A DNA stretch of 64,000 nt from JBFIHF01 sp964411125 (GTDB lineage Bacteria; Myxococcota_A; Bradymonadia; Bradymonadales; Bradymonadaceae). The DNA lies in assembly GCA_964411125.1 (NCBI GenBank), contig CAYPJU010000026.1:8818-72817 (forward strand), written 5' to 3'. Below the pieces are notes generated by a model. That model did not search any database and was not told the origin of the DNA. It was given only the letters and a program-made list of their open reading frames with translations. Below are positions 46,301 through 55,168 of the stretch, piece by piece (position 1 is the first letter of the stretch; each line of letters opens with the position of its first letter). Both the position numbers and the translations under genes were made by a program.

Positions 46301-47229
46301 CCCTTGGCGACGACGTCGATCCGCGCGGCGTCCTCGCGGAGGAAATCTCCGGTTGCGGCGGCGATGTCGAGACGTCCTTCCACCCCCAGAGTGCGTGGTA
46401 CACAGTCCTCGGGGCCATACTCGCAGAAGTCGTCCGCCGCGCAGGTCGAACCGGTCGGGCACATCCCCGCATCGCAAGCCCGGCAGAGCTGGTCGCGTCG
46501 AATCCCTTCCAGCGCATCGGCGAGCGCTCCCTGGATCTCTCGCTCGATGCGGTCGCGAAAGAGACCGCGGACGAGGCTAGCACCGCCGCAGGCGACGTCG
46601 TCACCGAAGCCCCCTCGGCTCTTGATCTTGAAGTCGACGTCCTCGAGATCCACGGTGACGTCGCCCAGCTCGATCCCGACCTCCTTGAACGGGGACGCCT
46701 GGTCGACGAAGAGCCGGATCGGCGCGCGGCCCTTGACGAACGCCGCGGTCGACTCCGAGGCGCCCTTCTTGAAGAGCTGCACGTAGCAGTTCACGTTGCC
46801 GAGGAAGGTGTCGTAGTCGAAGTTCAACCGCTCGTCGACGCTGCCGATCGTCACCTCGACTTCCAGCGTGTCGGGGGGACGGGGCGTGATCGCCTGGTCG
46901 GCGAGCGTGAGGTCCACCTGGCAGCCATTCGCCCCGCTCGTGCAGGTGCTGTCGACGCAGAGGTCGGGGTTTCCCGACGTGTCCCGAGGGATGCAGAAGC
47001 TGAGCCCTCCGGGGAGTGCCCGTTCCAGGATGTAGGGAACCTGGGCTGAGACGTAGGTGAGCCCCGCGGGCGTCACGCGCGCCTGCCCCACCGACGGGAC
47101 GGTGACGTCGATCGCGTCGGTCGGATAGCTGCGGCTCTCGAACCCGTTGCAGCTACAGGAATCCGTCGAGCACGCCGACACGAGGACGAACAACAGAACG
47201 AGCGGATTGACGGCGGAACGTCGAGGCAT
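43309..47229 (-). CDS. Apparent in-frame fusion of a MYXO-CTERM protein and a second lipoprotein
   Basis: The product has 1306 residues. The N-terminal protein starts with a lipoprotein signal (LLFVLVSAC), then has repeated beta-rich domains and Cys pairs up to about residue 775. At 779-804 it has a MYXO-CTERM tail: Cys779 followed by S-T-G-G-G, a hydrophobic helix (LLGLLLFGAAAFV) and RRRR. In the same frame there follows directly a lipoprotein signal, GFLAAAALLAFSGC with Cys818, then a Cys-rich EGF-like stretch (about 820-900) and a beta-propeller-like C-terminal domain. So the sorting tail of one protein is also the n-region of the next. Either the stop of the first gene was lost, or translation restarts internally at the GTG near residue 800. 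The function is unknown. The start at 47229 has no clear ribosome site. Confidence 0.8.
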   Translation of the reverse strand: MPRRSAVNPLVLLFVLVSACSTDSCSCNGFESRSYPTDAIDVTVPSVGQARVTPAGLTYVSAQVPYILERALPGGLSFCIPRDTSGNPDLCVDSTCTSGANGCQVDLTLADQAITPRPPDTLEVEVTIGSVDERLNFDYDTFLGNVNCYVQLFKKGASESTAAFVKGRAPIRLFVDQASPFKEVGIELGDVTVDLEDVDFKIKSRGGFGDDVACGGASLVRGLFRDRIEREIQGALADALEGIRRDQLCRACDAGMCPTGSTCAADDFCEYGPEDCVPRTLGVEGRLDIAAATGDFLREDAARIDVVAKGADTAIVDDGVTVGLRSGFKEVSQSDCAPVEKGMRPAVPNLSVSPTLMSDMKPGGGSFQFGVGLHKSAIEHALWTIWASGGTCLEVSDRDVMVLSTTAFTLVAPSMEDFAGKGKSAVLSIVANEPPTIELGANTVTPQGDTYVVDDPLLRILWNDVDFHVFGYARDRMVRLFTLRIDLDLPVALVPDGNGNLVPIVTDLEEAIANIEPRRLELLEESADKIRDIVPTLLGFAGPQIAGAIPESIAVPELLGFRLDLNQGDIRGVDNNEYLAIFANLARVNQPQGYVADTAILSSEIDYGQILESGLVRPTLRLDVASWNAGQFGPQDREVEFSYRVDGGFWSMYRRSTRLLVDDPLLAIQGDHTIEVRARVVGEPGTADPRPARLDFVIDWNEPEVEARRAGDTVFFDGFDLADQDLEYRLVDNAGNATTWTERKSWKPQGEPVFAEARDDSGRTTRVAIDGAPPAAGGCSTGGGPAGLLGLLLFGAAAFVRRRRGFLAAAALLAFSGCNGGCKGELATNATEQCFGEGCNVEQVCTLDSDCAGICPEGNGGICEDEECVCVQACEPGCAEGEFCCLSSQMCQEVGNPCEGDDAECGPGYEVGVQSATPNRETCELDDVVCDCVPLPPIPVGWHGEYTSIDSDGTLTVVATYNDTYGDLMVGSVGAAGEIAWQFVDGVPTDGELTGDPNGYRGGRSERGPKVGTHTAVVVSGTRAHVFYRDEDAKALKWGVAEFDGTTAKFSSAVIDSDGDPGQWTAATLAGDQVHVLYGADGASDGSELRHVVVDAAASPGPATPTVVLSAPEPMESTKGYPLVVASFIDLSAAGGTPFAVFHDGIEDRVGRMQFTAGSWSEPTFIARGTGPHAAGALGADGAEHAFFMMSRGVRYSRFGDTATGLVDDGKRLFDDEYWYGTTGEGAQLRVDGSTLTVAYQDAFDRTLITATSSNGTDWTPQKHPLPDTGTGFWTAMTSRGTRFVADMVIDRSREHGGFVRVTPLD

Positions 47230-47329
47230 CCCGTGTATACTAACCACACCTTCGATCCTACACGAGTCGATTGTCGTCCTGGATCGGAACATCCGAAGCC
47301 CGTCGCCCCGTCGTGGAGGGACACGAACG

Positions 47330-49162
47330 ATGATTGAAACGCAGCTCGACAGTTTTTTCGAAGGGACCGCCACCAACCTCGGCGAGTGGATGGGAGGCCG
47401 CCTCGTCGACGGGGGCGCGGAGTTCGCCGTGTGGGCTCCGAATGCCGCGTCCGTGCTCGTGCGCGGCGAGTTCTCCGGCCCCGAAGGGATCGCCCTCGAG
47501 AACCGACAGGGCGTCTGGACCGGAACCGTCGACGGGCTCGAGGCAGGCACGCGTTATCATTTCGTCGTGCGAACCCCCGACGGGCGCGAGCTCGAGAAGA
47601 TCGACCCCTTCGCGCTGCGATTCGCCGATCCCTCGGCGGCCGACGCAGTCCTCTGGGACTCCTCGTACGCCTGGGGCGACGACCGATGGATGCGGCAACG
47701 TGCGAAGCGGCAGTCCCTCGACGCACCGATCAGCGTCTACGAGGTCCACGCGGGCTCGTGGAAGCGCTTCGGAGCAAAGGGTCCCGACTACCGGCGCATC
47801 GCAAGGCCCCTCGCCGACTACTGCCAGCGCCTCAATTTCACCCACGTCGAGTTTCTTCCGCTGACCGAGCACCCGTTCTACGGGTCGTGGGGGTACCAGA
47901 GCCTCGGATACTTCGCGCCGACGGGCCGCTACGGGGATCCCGACGACCTCAAGTACCTCGTCGACACGCTGCACCAGGCGGGCATCGGCGTTTTTCTCGA
48001 CTGGGTCCCGTCGCATTTCCCGATGGACCCTCACGGGTTGGCGAACTTCGACGGCACGCCGCTCTTCGAACACGGGGATCCGAAGCGCGGATACCACCCC
48101 GACTGGAAGTCCGCGATCTTCGACTACGGACGCCCGGAGGTCCGCTCGTTCCTGATCTCGAGCGCGCTACATTGGCTGCGCGAGTTCCACGTCGACGGAC
48201 TGCGCGTCGATGCCGTCGCTTCGATGCTCTATCTCGACTACTCGCGCAACGAGGGGGAGTGGGAGCCGAACCGAGACGGCGGGCGCGAGAACCTCGAGGC
48301 GATCGAGTTCATCCGACAGTTCAACGAGACCGTCCACCACCTGCACCCCGACGTCCTGACGATCGCAGAGGAGTCGACCGCGTGGCCCGGCGTCTCTCAT
48401 TCGGCGAAAGCGGGCGGGCTCGGGTTCTCGATGAAATGGGACATGGGCTGGATGCACGATTCGCTCGAGTACTTCGGGCGTGACCCGGTGCACCGCCAGT
48501 ACCATCACAACGACATCACCTTTCGAGCGATGTACCAGTTCCGCGAAAACTTCATGCTCGCGCTGTCGCATGACGAGGTCGTCCACGCGAAGGGGTCGCT
48601 CTATCGAAAGATGGCGGGCAATCCTCACCAGAAGCTCGCGAACCTGCGACTGCTCCTCGCCTACATGATGATGGCCCCCGGCAAGAAGCTTCTCTTCATG
48701 GGGAGCGAGTTCGCCCAGGACCCCGAGTGGGATCACGACGGCGAGCTGAACTGGGAGCAGTTGCGGGACCGTGGCCACAAAGGGATCCGCAAGCTCGTCA
48801 AGGATCTCAACGAGATCTACACGTCGGAGCCCTTCCTCGGCGCGACCGACTTCGATTCGAGTGGATTTCGCTGGTCCGTGGTGGACGACAGCGACAACAG
48901 CGTCTTTGCCTTCGTTCGCGAACGCGGGACCGAACGGGTGTTGTGTGCGCTAAACTGCACCCCGGTGGGGCGCTGGACATACAACGTTCCGGTGGACAAC
49001 GGGGAGAGTTGGGACATCCTGGTGAACACCGACCGTCGCCGCTACGGCGGCACGGGCAAGTTCCGCAAGCGGGTCCTGCACCCGCACCAGTCCAGGTCGG
49101 GCGGGTGGGAGATCGAGCTCAACCTGCCGCCGCTCGCCGCGGTGATCCTGCTGCAGCGCTGA
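47330..49162 (+). CDS. glgB: 1,4-alpha-glucan branching enzyme
   Basis: The product has 610 residues, of the shorter GlgB type with one N-terminal CBM48 domain (about 20-110). It makes alpha-1,6 branches in glycogen. The GH13 core has YEVHAGSWKR, the catalytic nucleophile Asp294 in GLRVDAVASMLY, the acid/base Glu347 in LTIAEESTAWPGV, and the ALSHDEVVHAKGSL block with the third carboxylate. The C-terminal beta domain ends in LPPLAAVILLQR. The start at 47330 has a good GGAGGG site. No other glycogen genes are next to it. Confidence 0.96.
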   Translation: MIETQLDSFFEGTATNLGEWMGGRLVDGGAEFAVWAPNAASVLVRGEFSGPEGIALENRQGVWTGTVDGLEAGTRYHFVVRTPDGRELEKIDPFALRFADPSAADAVLWDSSYAWGDDRWMRQRAKRQSLDAPISVYEVHAGSWKRFGAKGPDYRRIARPLADYCQRLNFTHVEFLPLTEHPFYGSWGYQSLGYFAPTGRYGDPDDLKYLVDTLHQAGIGVFLDWVPSHFPMDPHGLANFDGTPLFEHGDPKRGYHPDWKSAIFDYGRPEVRSFLISSALHWLREFHVDGLRVDAVASMLYLDYSRNEGEWEPNRDGGRENLEAIEFIRQFNETVHHLHPDVLTIAEESTAWPGVSHSAKAGGLGFSMKWDMGWMHDSLEYFGRDPVHRQYHHNDITFRAMYQFRENFMLALSHDEVVHAKGSLYRKMAGNPHQKLANLRLLLAYMMMAPGKKLLFMGSEFAQDPEWDHDGELNWEQLRDRGHKGIRKLVKDLNEIYTSEPFLGATDFDSSGFRWSVVDDSDNSVFAFVRERGTERVLCALNCTPVGRWTYNVPVDNGESWDILVNTDRRRYGGTGKFRKRVLHPHQSRSGGWEIELNLPPLAAVILLQR

Positions 49163-49171
49163 CGCGTCGGC

Positions 49172-50200
49172 TCAGTTCTGGGGCGGCTCGGCTTCTTCGG
49201 CCGCCGGCTCTCCGGCCGCGAGCTCTGGATCGTAGTCGCGGGCGAGCCGTTCGATGAGGCCGTCCAGAACCTTGGCGCTCCCATCGGCTTCGCGTCGAAT
49301 CCAGAAGCTGGTGAAGTTCCGGGCGGCCTTCTCTCCCATCCCGACCTTCTCGGCGATCTTGTTGTCGGCCGTCCACGAGGCATAGAAGTCGCGAATCTCC
49401 TTCGGCTCACCGAGCGAGTTCAGGCGTTTGGCGGCCGCGGCGACGTCCGCCTCTTTCACCGCGGCACGCGTCTTCGCGAAGGCGCGAACCGTCGGCCGAA
49501 AGATCTCGTAGGTGCGCTGCGCGGGGAAGCGCAGAAGCTCCGTGTCGGGCGCGATGTAGGCCTTCTCGACGAGGGCGCCGAGCGCATTTTCGTCGACTTT
49601 CCCGGGCTCGACGAACAGCGGCGCACCGATGGCGGGCGTGAGCAGCCCGTTCACCGCAGCGTTGAAGCACGGGTCGTCGCACCCGCGCTCCAGCGGCTCG
49701 GGATGCACCGAGCTCAGCATGTATTTGAACGTTCGACGCAGCCGAACCGGTGCCACCAGAAGGCGCTGATCGTACTCGACGGGGCCCTTCGCGCCCGGCA
49801 GGGTGAGCGATTCTTCGAGCGCCGTTTCGCCCTCGTTCTGCAGCCCTTCGCCCTGCGTGAGGACGAAGATCGCCGTCAGAGCCTGGAGGTCTCCCTCCCA
49901 CGCCTTCTTCGCGATCTCCTCCTGCGAGACCTTCATCCGAATCCCCTCGAGGCGCCTCTTTGCTTCGGGGACGTCGGGGTGATCGGGGTGGTCGGCGAGG
50001 AACTTCTCGAGAGCGACGGCCTTCGCCGCGTCGTCGGGAGCCTCGCGGATCTCTTCGAGGAGGGCCCCCCAGACTCGACCTTCGTTGTTCCGCTCGACCT
50101 GCTGAACCTCTTGCTCGGCCGTCTCTGCGGACTTGTTGTCGCAGGCGGCGAGCGCGAGCGTCGCGGCGAGGGCGAGGATTGCGTGGCTTCGTCGTTTCAT
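49172..50200 (-). CDS. Lipoprotein with helical, TPR-like body
   Basis: The product has 342 residues. The lipoprotein signal ends at TLALAAC (Cys20). The body is helical and rich in Ala, Glu and Leu (VWGALLEEIREAPDDAAKAV, then PDVPEAKRRLEGIRM), a pattern seen in tetratricopeptide-like or Bam/Lpo-type lipoproteins, but no known family is recognisable. A Cys pair (GCDDPC) sits near the middle. A Glu/Pro-rich tail ends the protein. It follows the HSDL2-like gene by 7 bp on the same strand and may share its transcript. Confidence 0.75.
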   Translation of the reverse strand: MKRRSHAILALAATLALAACDNKSAETAEQEVQQVERNNEGRVWGALLEEIREAPDDAAKAVALEKFLADHPDHPDVPEAKRRLEGIRMKVSQEEIAKKAWEGDLQALTAIFVLTQGEGLQNEGETALEESLTLPGAKGPVEYDQRLLVAPVRLRRTFKYMLSSVHPEPLERGCDDPCFNAAVNGLLTPAIGAPLFVEPGKVDENALGALVEKAYIAPDTELLRFPAQRTYEIFRPTVRAFAKTRAAVKEADVAAAAKRLNSLGEPKEIRDFYASWTADNKIAEKVGMGEKAARNFTSFWIRREADGSAKVLDGLIERLARDYDPELAAGEPAAEEAEPPQN

Positions 50201-50207
50201 CGGGTAC

Positions 50208-51026
50208 TCACACGAAGAGGTCGGGACAGAGATCGACGGACGGGTCGACCGCGTATTGCGAGAGGTCGTCCACCCCCTCCTCGCGCAGCACGTCCTCGTC
50301 GATGAAGAAGTTTCCGGTGCACTCTCTCGCGTCGCGCCGGAAGATTGCGTGGGCGGCGTCCGCCACGATGTCGGGTTTGCGACTGGCGCGCATCATCTCG
50401 TCGCCACCCAGAAGGTTCTGGACTGCGGCGGTGGCGATCGTCGTCTTCGGCCAGAGCGCATTCACCCCGATCTTCCCCCGGAACTCCCCCGCCATCCCGA
50501 GGACGCACATGCTCATCCCGAACTTCGCCATCGTGTAGGCGACGTGGTTCTCGAACCAACGCTCCTCCATGTTCAGCGGGGGCGAGAGGTTGAGGATATG
50601 GGGGTTCTCGGATTCGAGAAGGTGCGGGATACAGAGCTTGGAGACCATGAAGGTCCCGCGGGTGTTGACCGAGTGCATCAGGTCGAAGCGCTTCATGCTG
50701 GTCGACGACGTGTCGGTGAGTTGAATCGCGCTGGCGTTGTTCACGAGGATGTCGATCCCTCCGAACGTCGCGACTGTGGCATCGATCGCGGACTGGACCT
50801 GATCCTCGAAGCGGATGTCACATTTGACCGCCAGGGCATCGCCTCCGGCCTCTTCGATCTCCTCGGCCGCCGTGAAGATCGTCCCCGGCAGATTCGGCTG
50901 GGGCTCGACCGTCTTCGCGGCGATGACGATGTTCGCCCCGTCGCGCGCGGCCCGAAGTGCGATGGCGAGCCCGATGCCTCGGCTGCCGCCCGTGATGAAC
51001 ACAGTCTTTCCCGCGAGATCGGTCAT
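50208..51026 (-). CDS. HSDL2-like short-chain dehydrogenase
   Basis: The product has 272 residues. The start at 51026 has an AAAGGAG site. It has the NAD(P) motif TGGSRGIG (12-19), NNAS at 96-99, and the catalytic Y164-x-x-x-K168. The stretch SPPLNMEERWFENHVAYTMA is typical of the HSDL2 (hydroxysteroid dehydrogenase-like 2) group, which usually also has an SCP2 domain; here only the SDR part is present. Peroxisomal HSDL2 and bacterial relatives are thought to act on lipids. It is followed at 7 bp by the helical lipoprotein gene. Confidence 0.9.
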   Translation of the reverse strand: MTDLAGKTVFITGGSRGIGLAIALRAARDGANIVIAAKTVEPQPNLPGTIFTAAEEIEEAGGDALAVKCDIRFEDQVQSAIDATVATFGGIDILVNNASAIQLTDTSSTSMKRFDLMHSVNTRGTFMVSKLCIPHLLESENPHILNLSPPLNMEERWFENHVAYTMAKFGMSMCVLGMAGEFRGKIGVNALWPKTTIATAAVQNLLGGDEMMRASRKPDIVADAAHAIFRRDARECTGNFFIDEDVLREEGVDDLSQYAVDPSVDLCPDLFV

Positions 51027-51149
51027 CTCGTCTCCTTTCGGTCGTGTGTCGTGACGTTGTGCTCGATGCCGAGCTTCGGCACCGAGGCGTGGGTCGGCCC
51101 CCGAACGGACGGGCCAATTCTCGCGGTCGAGGTCACGCTCGGTGAGCGT

Positions 51150-51635
51150 TCACTCTTCCTCACCTTCGGAAGCATCGGCGTAGAGAGCGAGAATCTCGGT
51201 CTCCCCCAGAAGCTTCGAGCCGTAGTTCCCCCAGACGTCGTTGACCGCGACCGACTCCCCTTCGTCGAGACGCTCGGTCAGGTAGATCGCGAAGTACTCG
51301 CCGCCGTCGTCGCTGGCGGGAATCGGAATCTTGTCGAGTGGAGTCCCGTTCGGCGTGAAGAGCTGGCACTTCTTCCCTTCGTCGAACTGTACGGAAGACT
51401 GTTTGCTGTTGTCGCCATAGTAGGGACTGAGGATGACTTCACCCTCGAGATCTCCCTGCTTGACCAGCAGCTTCACTCCAGGCTCCCCGCTGAACTTCGG
51501 CCCATCGTAGTCGATGAGATCTTCTCCGTTGGGGCCGAAAGCGCGCGTGACGACGATCACGAAACCGTCATCGTTCAACGCCTGAAGGCGTGTCGTCGTA
51601 TCGCTGCGCTGAAAAGGGTTGTTCGAGTCTGACAT
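51150..51635 (-). CDS. Small hypothetical soluble protein
   Basis: The product has 161 residues, acidic and with no signal peptide or membrane segment. The start at 51635 has a GGAGTGACGAGGG site. It looks beta-rich (GFVIVVTRAFG, VKLLVKQGDLEGEVILSPYY, EYFAIYLTERLDEG). I do not recognise a family. It is monocistronic and flanked by hairpin-rich DNA upstream. Confidence 0.7.
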   Translation of the reverse strand: MSDSNNPFQRSDTTTRLQALNDDGFVIVVTRAFGPNGEDLIDYDGPKFSGEPGVKLLVKQGDLEGEVILSPYYGDNSKQSSVQFDEGKKCQLFTPNGTPLDKIPIPASDDGGEYFAIYLTERLDEGESVAVNDVWGNYGSKLLGETEILALYADASEGEEE

Positions 51636-51741
51636 CCCTCGTCACTCCGCTATGAAAGGTGGGTTCGGGAGTTTCTATCGCAACCTACCCCCCGTTGCAA
51701 CCGGGAGCGGTGTGGGGGCTTTGCCCTCACACCGCTGGGGG

Positions 51742-51805
51742 AGCGCGCTTCGCGCGCTGGGAGAGCTTCGCTTCGCTCGCTGTGGGAGCGGCCGAAGGCC
51801 GCTCC
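51742..51805 (-). repeat. Cluster of GC-rich hairpins after the ASH-like lipoprotein gene
   Basis: Two perfect hairpins lie just past the stop codon: GGAGCGGCC/GGCCGCTCC with a 3-nt loop (51785-51805) and AGCGCGC/GCGCGCT with a 3-nt loop (51742-51758), with a third imperfect one between them. No T tract is present. They may stop transcription or be REP-like elements. Confidence 0.6.
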
Positions 51806-51811
51806 AACACG

Positions 51812-53662
51812 CTACTCGACCGTCAGGTCGAGAAGCGTCTGCGCTTCGCGGTCGCCGCTGGGGGCGAGGAGGGTGAGGGCGACCTTGTAGGTGCCAGCGA
51901 CGTCGGGGGTGAAGAACGCCGTCTCGCCGACTCCGTCGAGGAAGACCGAGCTGCCGGCGGGGCGTGCGACGAGGGTCCAGATCGCGTTGCCGACGGCGTC
52001 GGCGGGGGTGCTGCCGGCCGCGCTGAGGTTGACGGGCGACGACGTGCGCAGCCCTCCCTGGTTAGTGACCTGGATCATGGGGACCGGCGCGGCCTGGGCC
52101 GAGTCGAGTGCCCGCAGCGACAGCGTGAGCGGCGTCGGGTTGTCACTGTCGATCGTGGCGAGGCCGACGTCGGTGGTCGCGTTCATCCCGGTGAACGTGA
52201 CGGTCGCTTCGGCGATCCCTTGCGCGGGGACCGAGCCCGTGGCACCCGCCACCGAGAACTCCGCGTCGGAACCGTTGGAGAAGTTCCACATCACGTTGTT
52301 GAGGCTCAGCGGCGCAGTCCCGACGTTGCGGATCACGAACGTGCGCGTTTCGGAGTTGCCGTCCGCGGCGAGGAACGTGAAGGAGTCGGGGTGGATGCGT
52401 CCGATGGGGACGTCGCCGGCGTCACCGAGCAGCGTCACCTCCGACTGGAATCCGTTGTTGGGGTCGTTGTGGGCGATCTCGAGCGTCCCGATCGACGGGT
52501 CGGTGTTGTCGGCGGGGCGCTCGAAGATGACGTCGACGTCGACCGATTCTTCGGTGCGTACGGTGATCGTCTGGAAGTTGCTGGTGACATCCGTTCCGTC
52601 GACCTCGAAACGGTAGAACGGGCGCGCTTCGGCGTTGACCGAGAGCCCCCGAACCTGCAGCGGCGTCTCGCCGACGTTCGAGATGGTGAGGGTCTGCGTC
52701 GCTTGTGCGTCGAACTTCAAGACGGGGGTGTTGAGCTCGATGAAGGGCGTGCTTCCGGCCTCCGATGTGATCTGTACGGCGATCTTCGCGACGCCCGCCG
52801 ACGAGTCGATGACGAGGTTCGTGAACGTGTCGTAGTCCGTGGTGCCGTCGGGGATGCTGACCGTGACGTCGAAGCTCGCCGACGTTCCCGACGCGATCGT
52901 CCCACCGACCGGCGTGTCGTTGGCGTTGATCGTGAAGAACGTGGGGTTGTCCTCGATGTTGATGTTCTCGATCGTCAGGTCGTTCTCACCGGTGTTGGTG
53001 ATCGAGAACGACTGCGTGTTGGTGGTTCCGGGCTGCACGTTGGCGAACTCGAGGAACGTCGGGTCGACATCGATCGTCCCGCTCGCGCCGGGATCGAGGA
53101 AGTAGATCGTCGCGACCCCTTCTTCGACGAAATCGCCGTTGCTGATCGCATTCGTCGTGATGCGGAGCGCCCCGCAGTAGACGTCGAAGTACTCCCCGGG
53201 CACGTCGGCTGGTGGTTCCGGGCACGCGAGTTCGTTGCTGCCGGCGGCGACGATGAAGTTGAGCTCGCGGCTCAACTGCGGCGCGATGGTGAAGGGAGTG
53301 GCGGGGAGTCCGATCGCCTGGCACGTGCTGCCGGCTGTCACGCAGATCTCGCCCGTCCCACACTCGTCGTCGCTCGAGCAGCTCGTCTCGGTCCGTGCCC
53401 CGAGCATCGCGAGGCGTTCGGGCTGATCGATCCACTCGATCTTCCGGATCTCGAGCTCTCCGTCGCCGTTGTTCTCGATGACGAGCGGATCCTGGGCTTG
53501 AGTCCTGTTCTCGTCGGGCGGCATCCTAATCTGGATGAAGCCGACGTTCACGGCGAGCTCGGGCTCGTCGGTCGTCTGAAAGTTGTTGTCGTTGTTTTTG
53601 CCGCACGAAGAGACGAGCAGCAAAACCAGTGCGATCAGGGCGATATGAATTCGGTTCACCAT
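51812..53662 (-). CDS. Lipoprotein with ASH/HYDIN-like immunoglobulin-fold domains
   Basis: The product has 616 residues. The start at 53662 has a CGGAGTGG site and gives a lipoprotein signal (LVLLLVSSC, Cys20). Three or four beta-sandwich domains have the N-T-G-x-x-x-L-x-(I/L) pattern of ASH/HYDIN-type domains (for example SFSITNTGENDLTIENINI), and a Cys-rich insert (CSSDDECGTGEIC) lies near residue 95. The last 85 residues resemble a PKD/REJ-type Ig domain. These are typical of Myxococcota surface proteins. The exact role is unknown. It is divergent from the thiolase gene. Confidence 0.82.
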   Translation of the reverse strand: MVNRIHIALIALVLLLVSSCGKNNDNNFQTTDEPELAVNVGFIQIRMPPDENRTQAQDPLVIENNGDGELEIRKIEWIDQPERLAMLGARTETSCSSDDECGTGEICVTAGSTCQAIGLPATPFTIAPQLSRELNFIVAAGSNELACPEPPADVPGEYFDVYCGALRITTNAISNGDFVEEGVATIYFLDPGASGTIDVDPTFLEFANVQPGTTNTQSFSITNTGENDLTIENINIEDNPTFFTINANDTPVGGTIASGTSASFDVTVSIPDGTTDYDTFTNLVIDSSAGVAKIAVQITSEAGSTPFIELNTPVLKFDAQATQTLTISNVGETPLQVRGLSVNAEARPFYRFEVDGTDVTSNFQTITVRTEESVDVDVIFERPADNTDPSIGTLEIAHNDPNNGFQSEVTLLGDAGDVPIGRIHPDSFTFLAADGNSETRTFVIRNVGTAPLSLNNVMWNFSNGSDAEFSVAGATGSVPAQGIAEATVTFTGMNATTDVGLATIDSDNPTPLTLSLRALDSAQAAPVPMIQVTNQGGLRTSSPVNLSAAGSTPADAVGNAIWTLVARPAGSSVFLDGVGETAFFTPDVAGTYKVALTLLAPSGDREAQTLLDLTVE

Positions 53663-53829
53663 CCACTCCGGGCATCGATTTGGCCCCATCGTTCTAGTGA
53701 CGACCGGGCCCCAAATCAAGGCGCGGCGGCATGCGACAATTGTATTCGAGGCGACGATCCGGTAACGAGACGTCGTCGCGACGACCTCCTGCAAACGACC
53801 GAATTGGTCAGACTCCTCGAGAGGTAGAG

Positions 53830-55092
53830 ATGAAATTTCAGCGTAAAGTCTATGTCGTGGGGGGAGACCTCACGACGTTCATCGGCAAGAACCATCCAGA
53901 CTTCATCTGGAAGAAGCACCCCGACTTCGGCAAGAAAGAGAACCCGACTCTCGAAGAGCATCTCGTGACCGCCATCCGTGGTGCGTTCGAGAAGACCGGG
54001 GTCGACGCCGAGAAGATCGAGAAGGGGTTCGTGGGTAACTTCGCCGGCGAGCTCTTCAGCCACCAGGGCCACCTCGGCTCGATGGCCGTTCGAGCGGACG
54101 AAGGTCTCGACGGCAAACCCTTCATGCGCGTCGAAGGAGCGTGCGCATCGGGCGGTCTCGCGACGGTCGCGGCGATCGATTCTCTGCAGGCCGGATACGA
54201 CGTCGTCCTGGTCGCCGGGGCGGAAGTACAGACGACCTGCAGCGCCCGCGAAGGCGCCGGGCACCTCGCCACGGCAGCGCACTGGGAGACCGAACGCGAC
54301 CTCGACGAGTTCACGTTCCCCGCGATGTTCGCGCGCCGCAACAAGGCGTACAAAGAGAAGTACGGCGTCAGCGAAGAAGACCTCGCTCACATCGTGGCCA
54401 AGGCGTACTCGAACGCGAACCGTAACCCTCTCGCGCACATGCGGACCGTGAACGTGAGCGTCGAGGACGCCTCGGCTCCGGGCGACCGCAACCCGAACTT
54501 CCTGAAGAACGAGGACCTCAAAGAGCACCTCAAGGTGACGGACTGCTCGCAGGTGTCCGACGGTGGCGCCGCTATGATTCTGGCGACCGAAGAGGGGCTG
54601 AAGAAGCTCGGAAAGAAGCCGGAGGACTGCATCGAGATCCTCTCGTACGGCCACGCGACGGGCGCGCTCGGAAAGGTCACCGACTGGACCGAGCTGAGCA
54701 CGACGAAGAAGGCGGCGAGCGAAGCGTACTCGGACGCAGGCATCTCGCCGGACGACGTCCAGGTCGCCGAAGTTCACGACTGCTTCCACGTCACCGAAGC
54801 GTTGATGACGGAAGCGATCGGCTTCGCGGAGCCCGGCAAGGGCGCCCAGGCTGCTCGAGAGGGAGTCACCGCGATCGACGGCAAGCACCCGGTCAACACC
54901 GGCGGTGGGCTCATCGCTTTCGGTCATCCGGTCGGCGCGACGGGCGTCAAGCAAGTCCTCGAGATCTACCGCCAGATGAAGGGCCAGGCGGGCGACTACC
55001 AGATCCCGAACAAACCCGAGGTCGGCTTCACCGCCAACATGGGCGGCGACGACCGAACGTCGGTCTGCATGGCGTTCCGCAACGTCGACTGA
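53830..55092 (+). CDS. Thiolase-family acetyl-CoA acyltransferase
   Basis: The product has 420 residues. The start at 53830 has an AGAGGT site. The nucleophile Cys105 is in VEGACASGGLATVAAI; later marks are the EVHDCFHVTEALMTEAIGF block and NTGGGLIAFGHPVGATGVKQ, with the second active-site Cys region (TSVCMAFRN) at the end. The SCP2-thiolase/thiolase-like group fits the sequence order better than classical FadA. It probably cleaves or condenses acyl-CoA. A bidirectional terminator follows. Confidence 0.9.
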   Translation: MKFQRKVYVVGGDLTTFIGKNHPDFIWKKHPDFGKKENPTLEEHLVTAIRGAFEKTGVDAEKIEKGFVGNFAGELFSHQGHLGSMAVRADEGLDGKPFMRVEGACASGGLATVAAIDSLQAGYDVVLVAGAEVQTTCSAREGAGHLATAAHWETERDLDEFTFPAMFARRNKAYKEKYGVSEEDLAHIVAKAYSNANRNPLAHMRTVNVSVEDASAPGDRNPNFLKNEDLKEHLKVTDCSQVSDGGAAMILATEEGLKKLGKKPEDCIEILSYGHATGALGKVTDWTELSTTKKAASEAYSDAGISPDDVQVAEVHDCFHVTEALMTEAIGFAEPGKGAQAAREGVTAIDGKHPVNTGGGLIAFGHPVGATGVKQVLEIYRQMKGQAGDYQIPNKPEVGFTANMGGDDRTSVCMAFRNVD

Positions 55093-55108
55093 GTTCGAAG
55101 ACCGCACG

Positions 55109-55146
55109 AAAAAGGCCGCGTCCTGATGGGCGCGGCCTTTCTTTTG
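55109..55146. terminator. Bidirectional rho-independent terminator
   Basis: The stem AAAGGCCGCG/CGCGGCCTTT (10 bp, 10-nt loop) has an A run before it and a TTTCTTTTG tract after it. It serves the thiolase gene on the plus strand and the converging membrane-protein gene on the minus strand. Confidence 0.85.
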
Positions 55147-55168
55147 TTTCCGTCGGTGCGGCGACCGG

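Noticed and set aside
53770..53830. A FadR-like half site (TTGGTCAGAC) before the thiolase gene.
   Set aside because: It matches only half the palindrome and is too weak to call.
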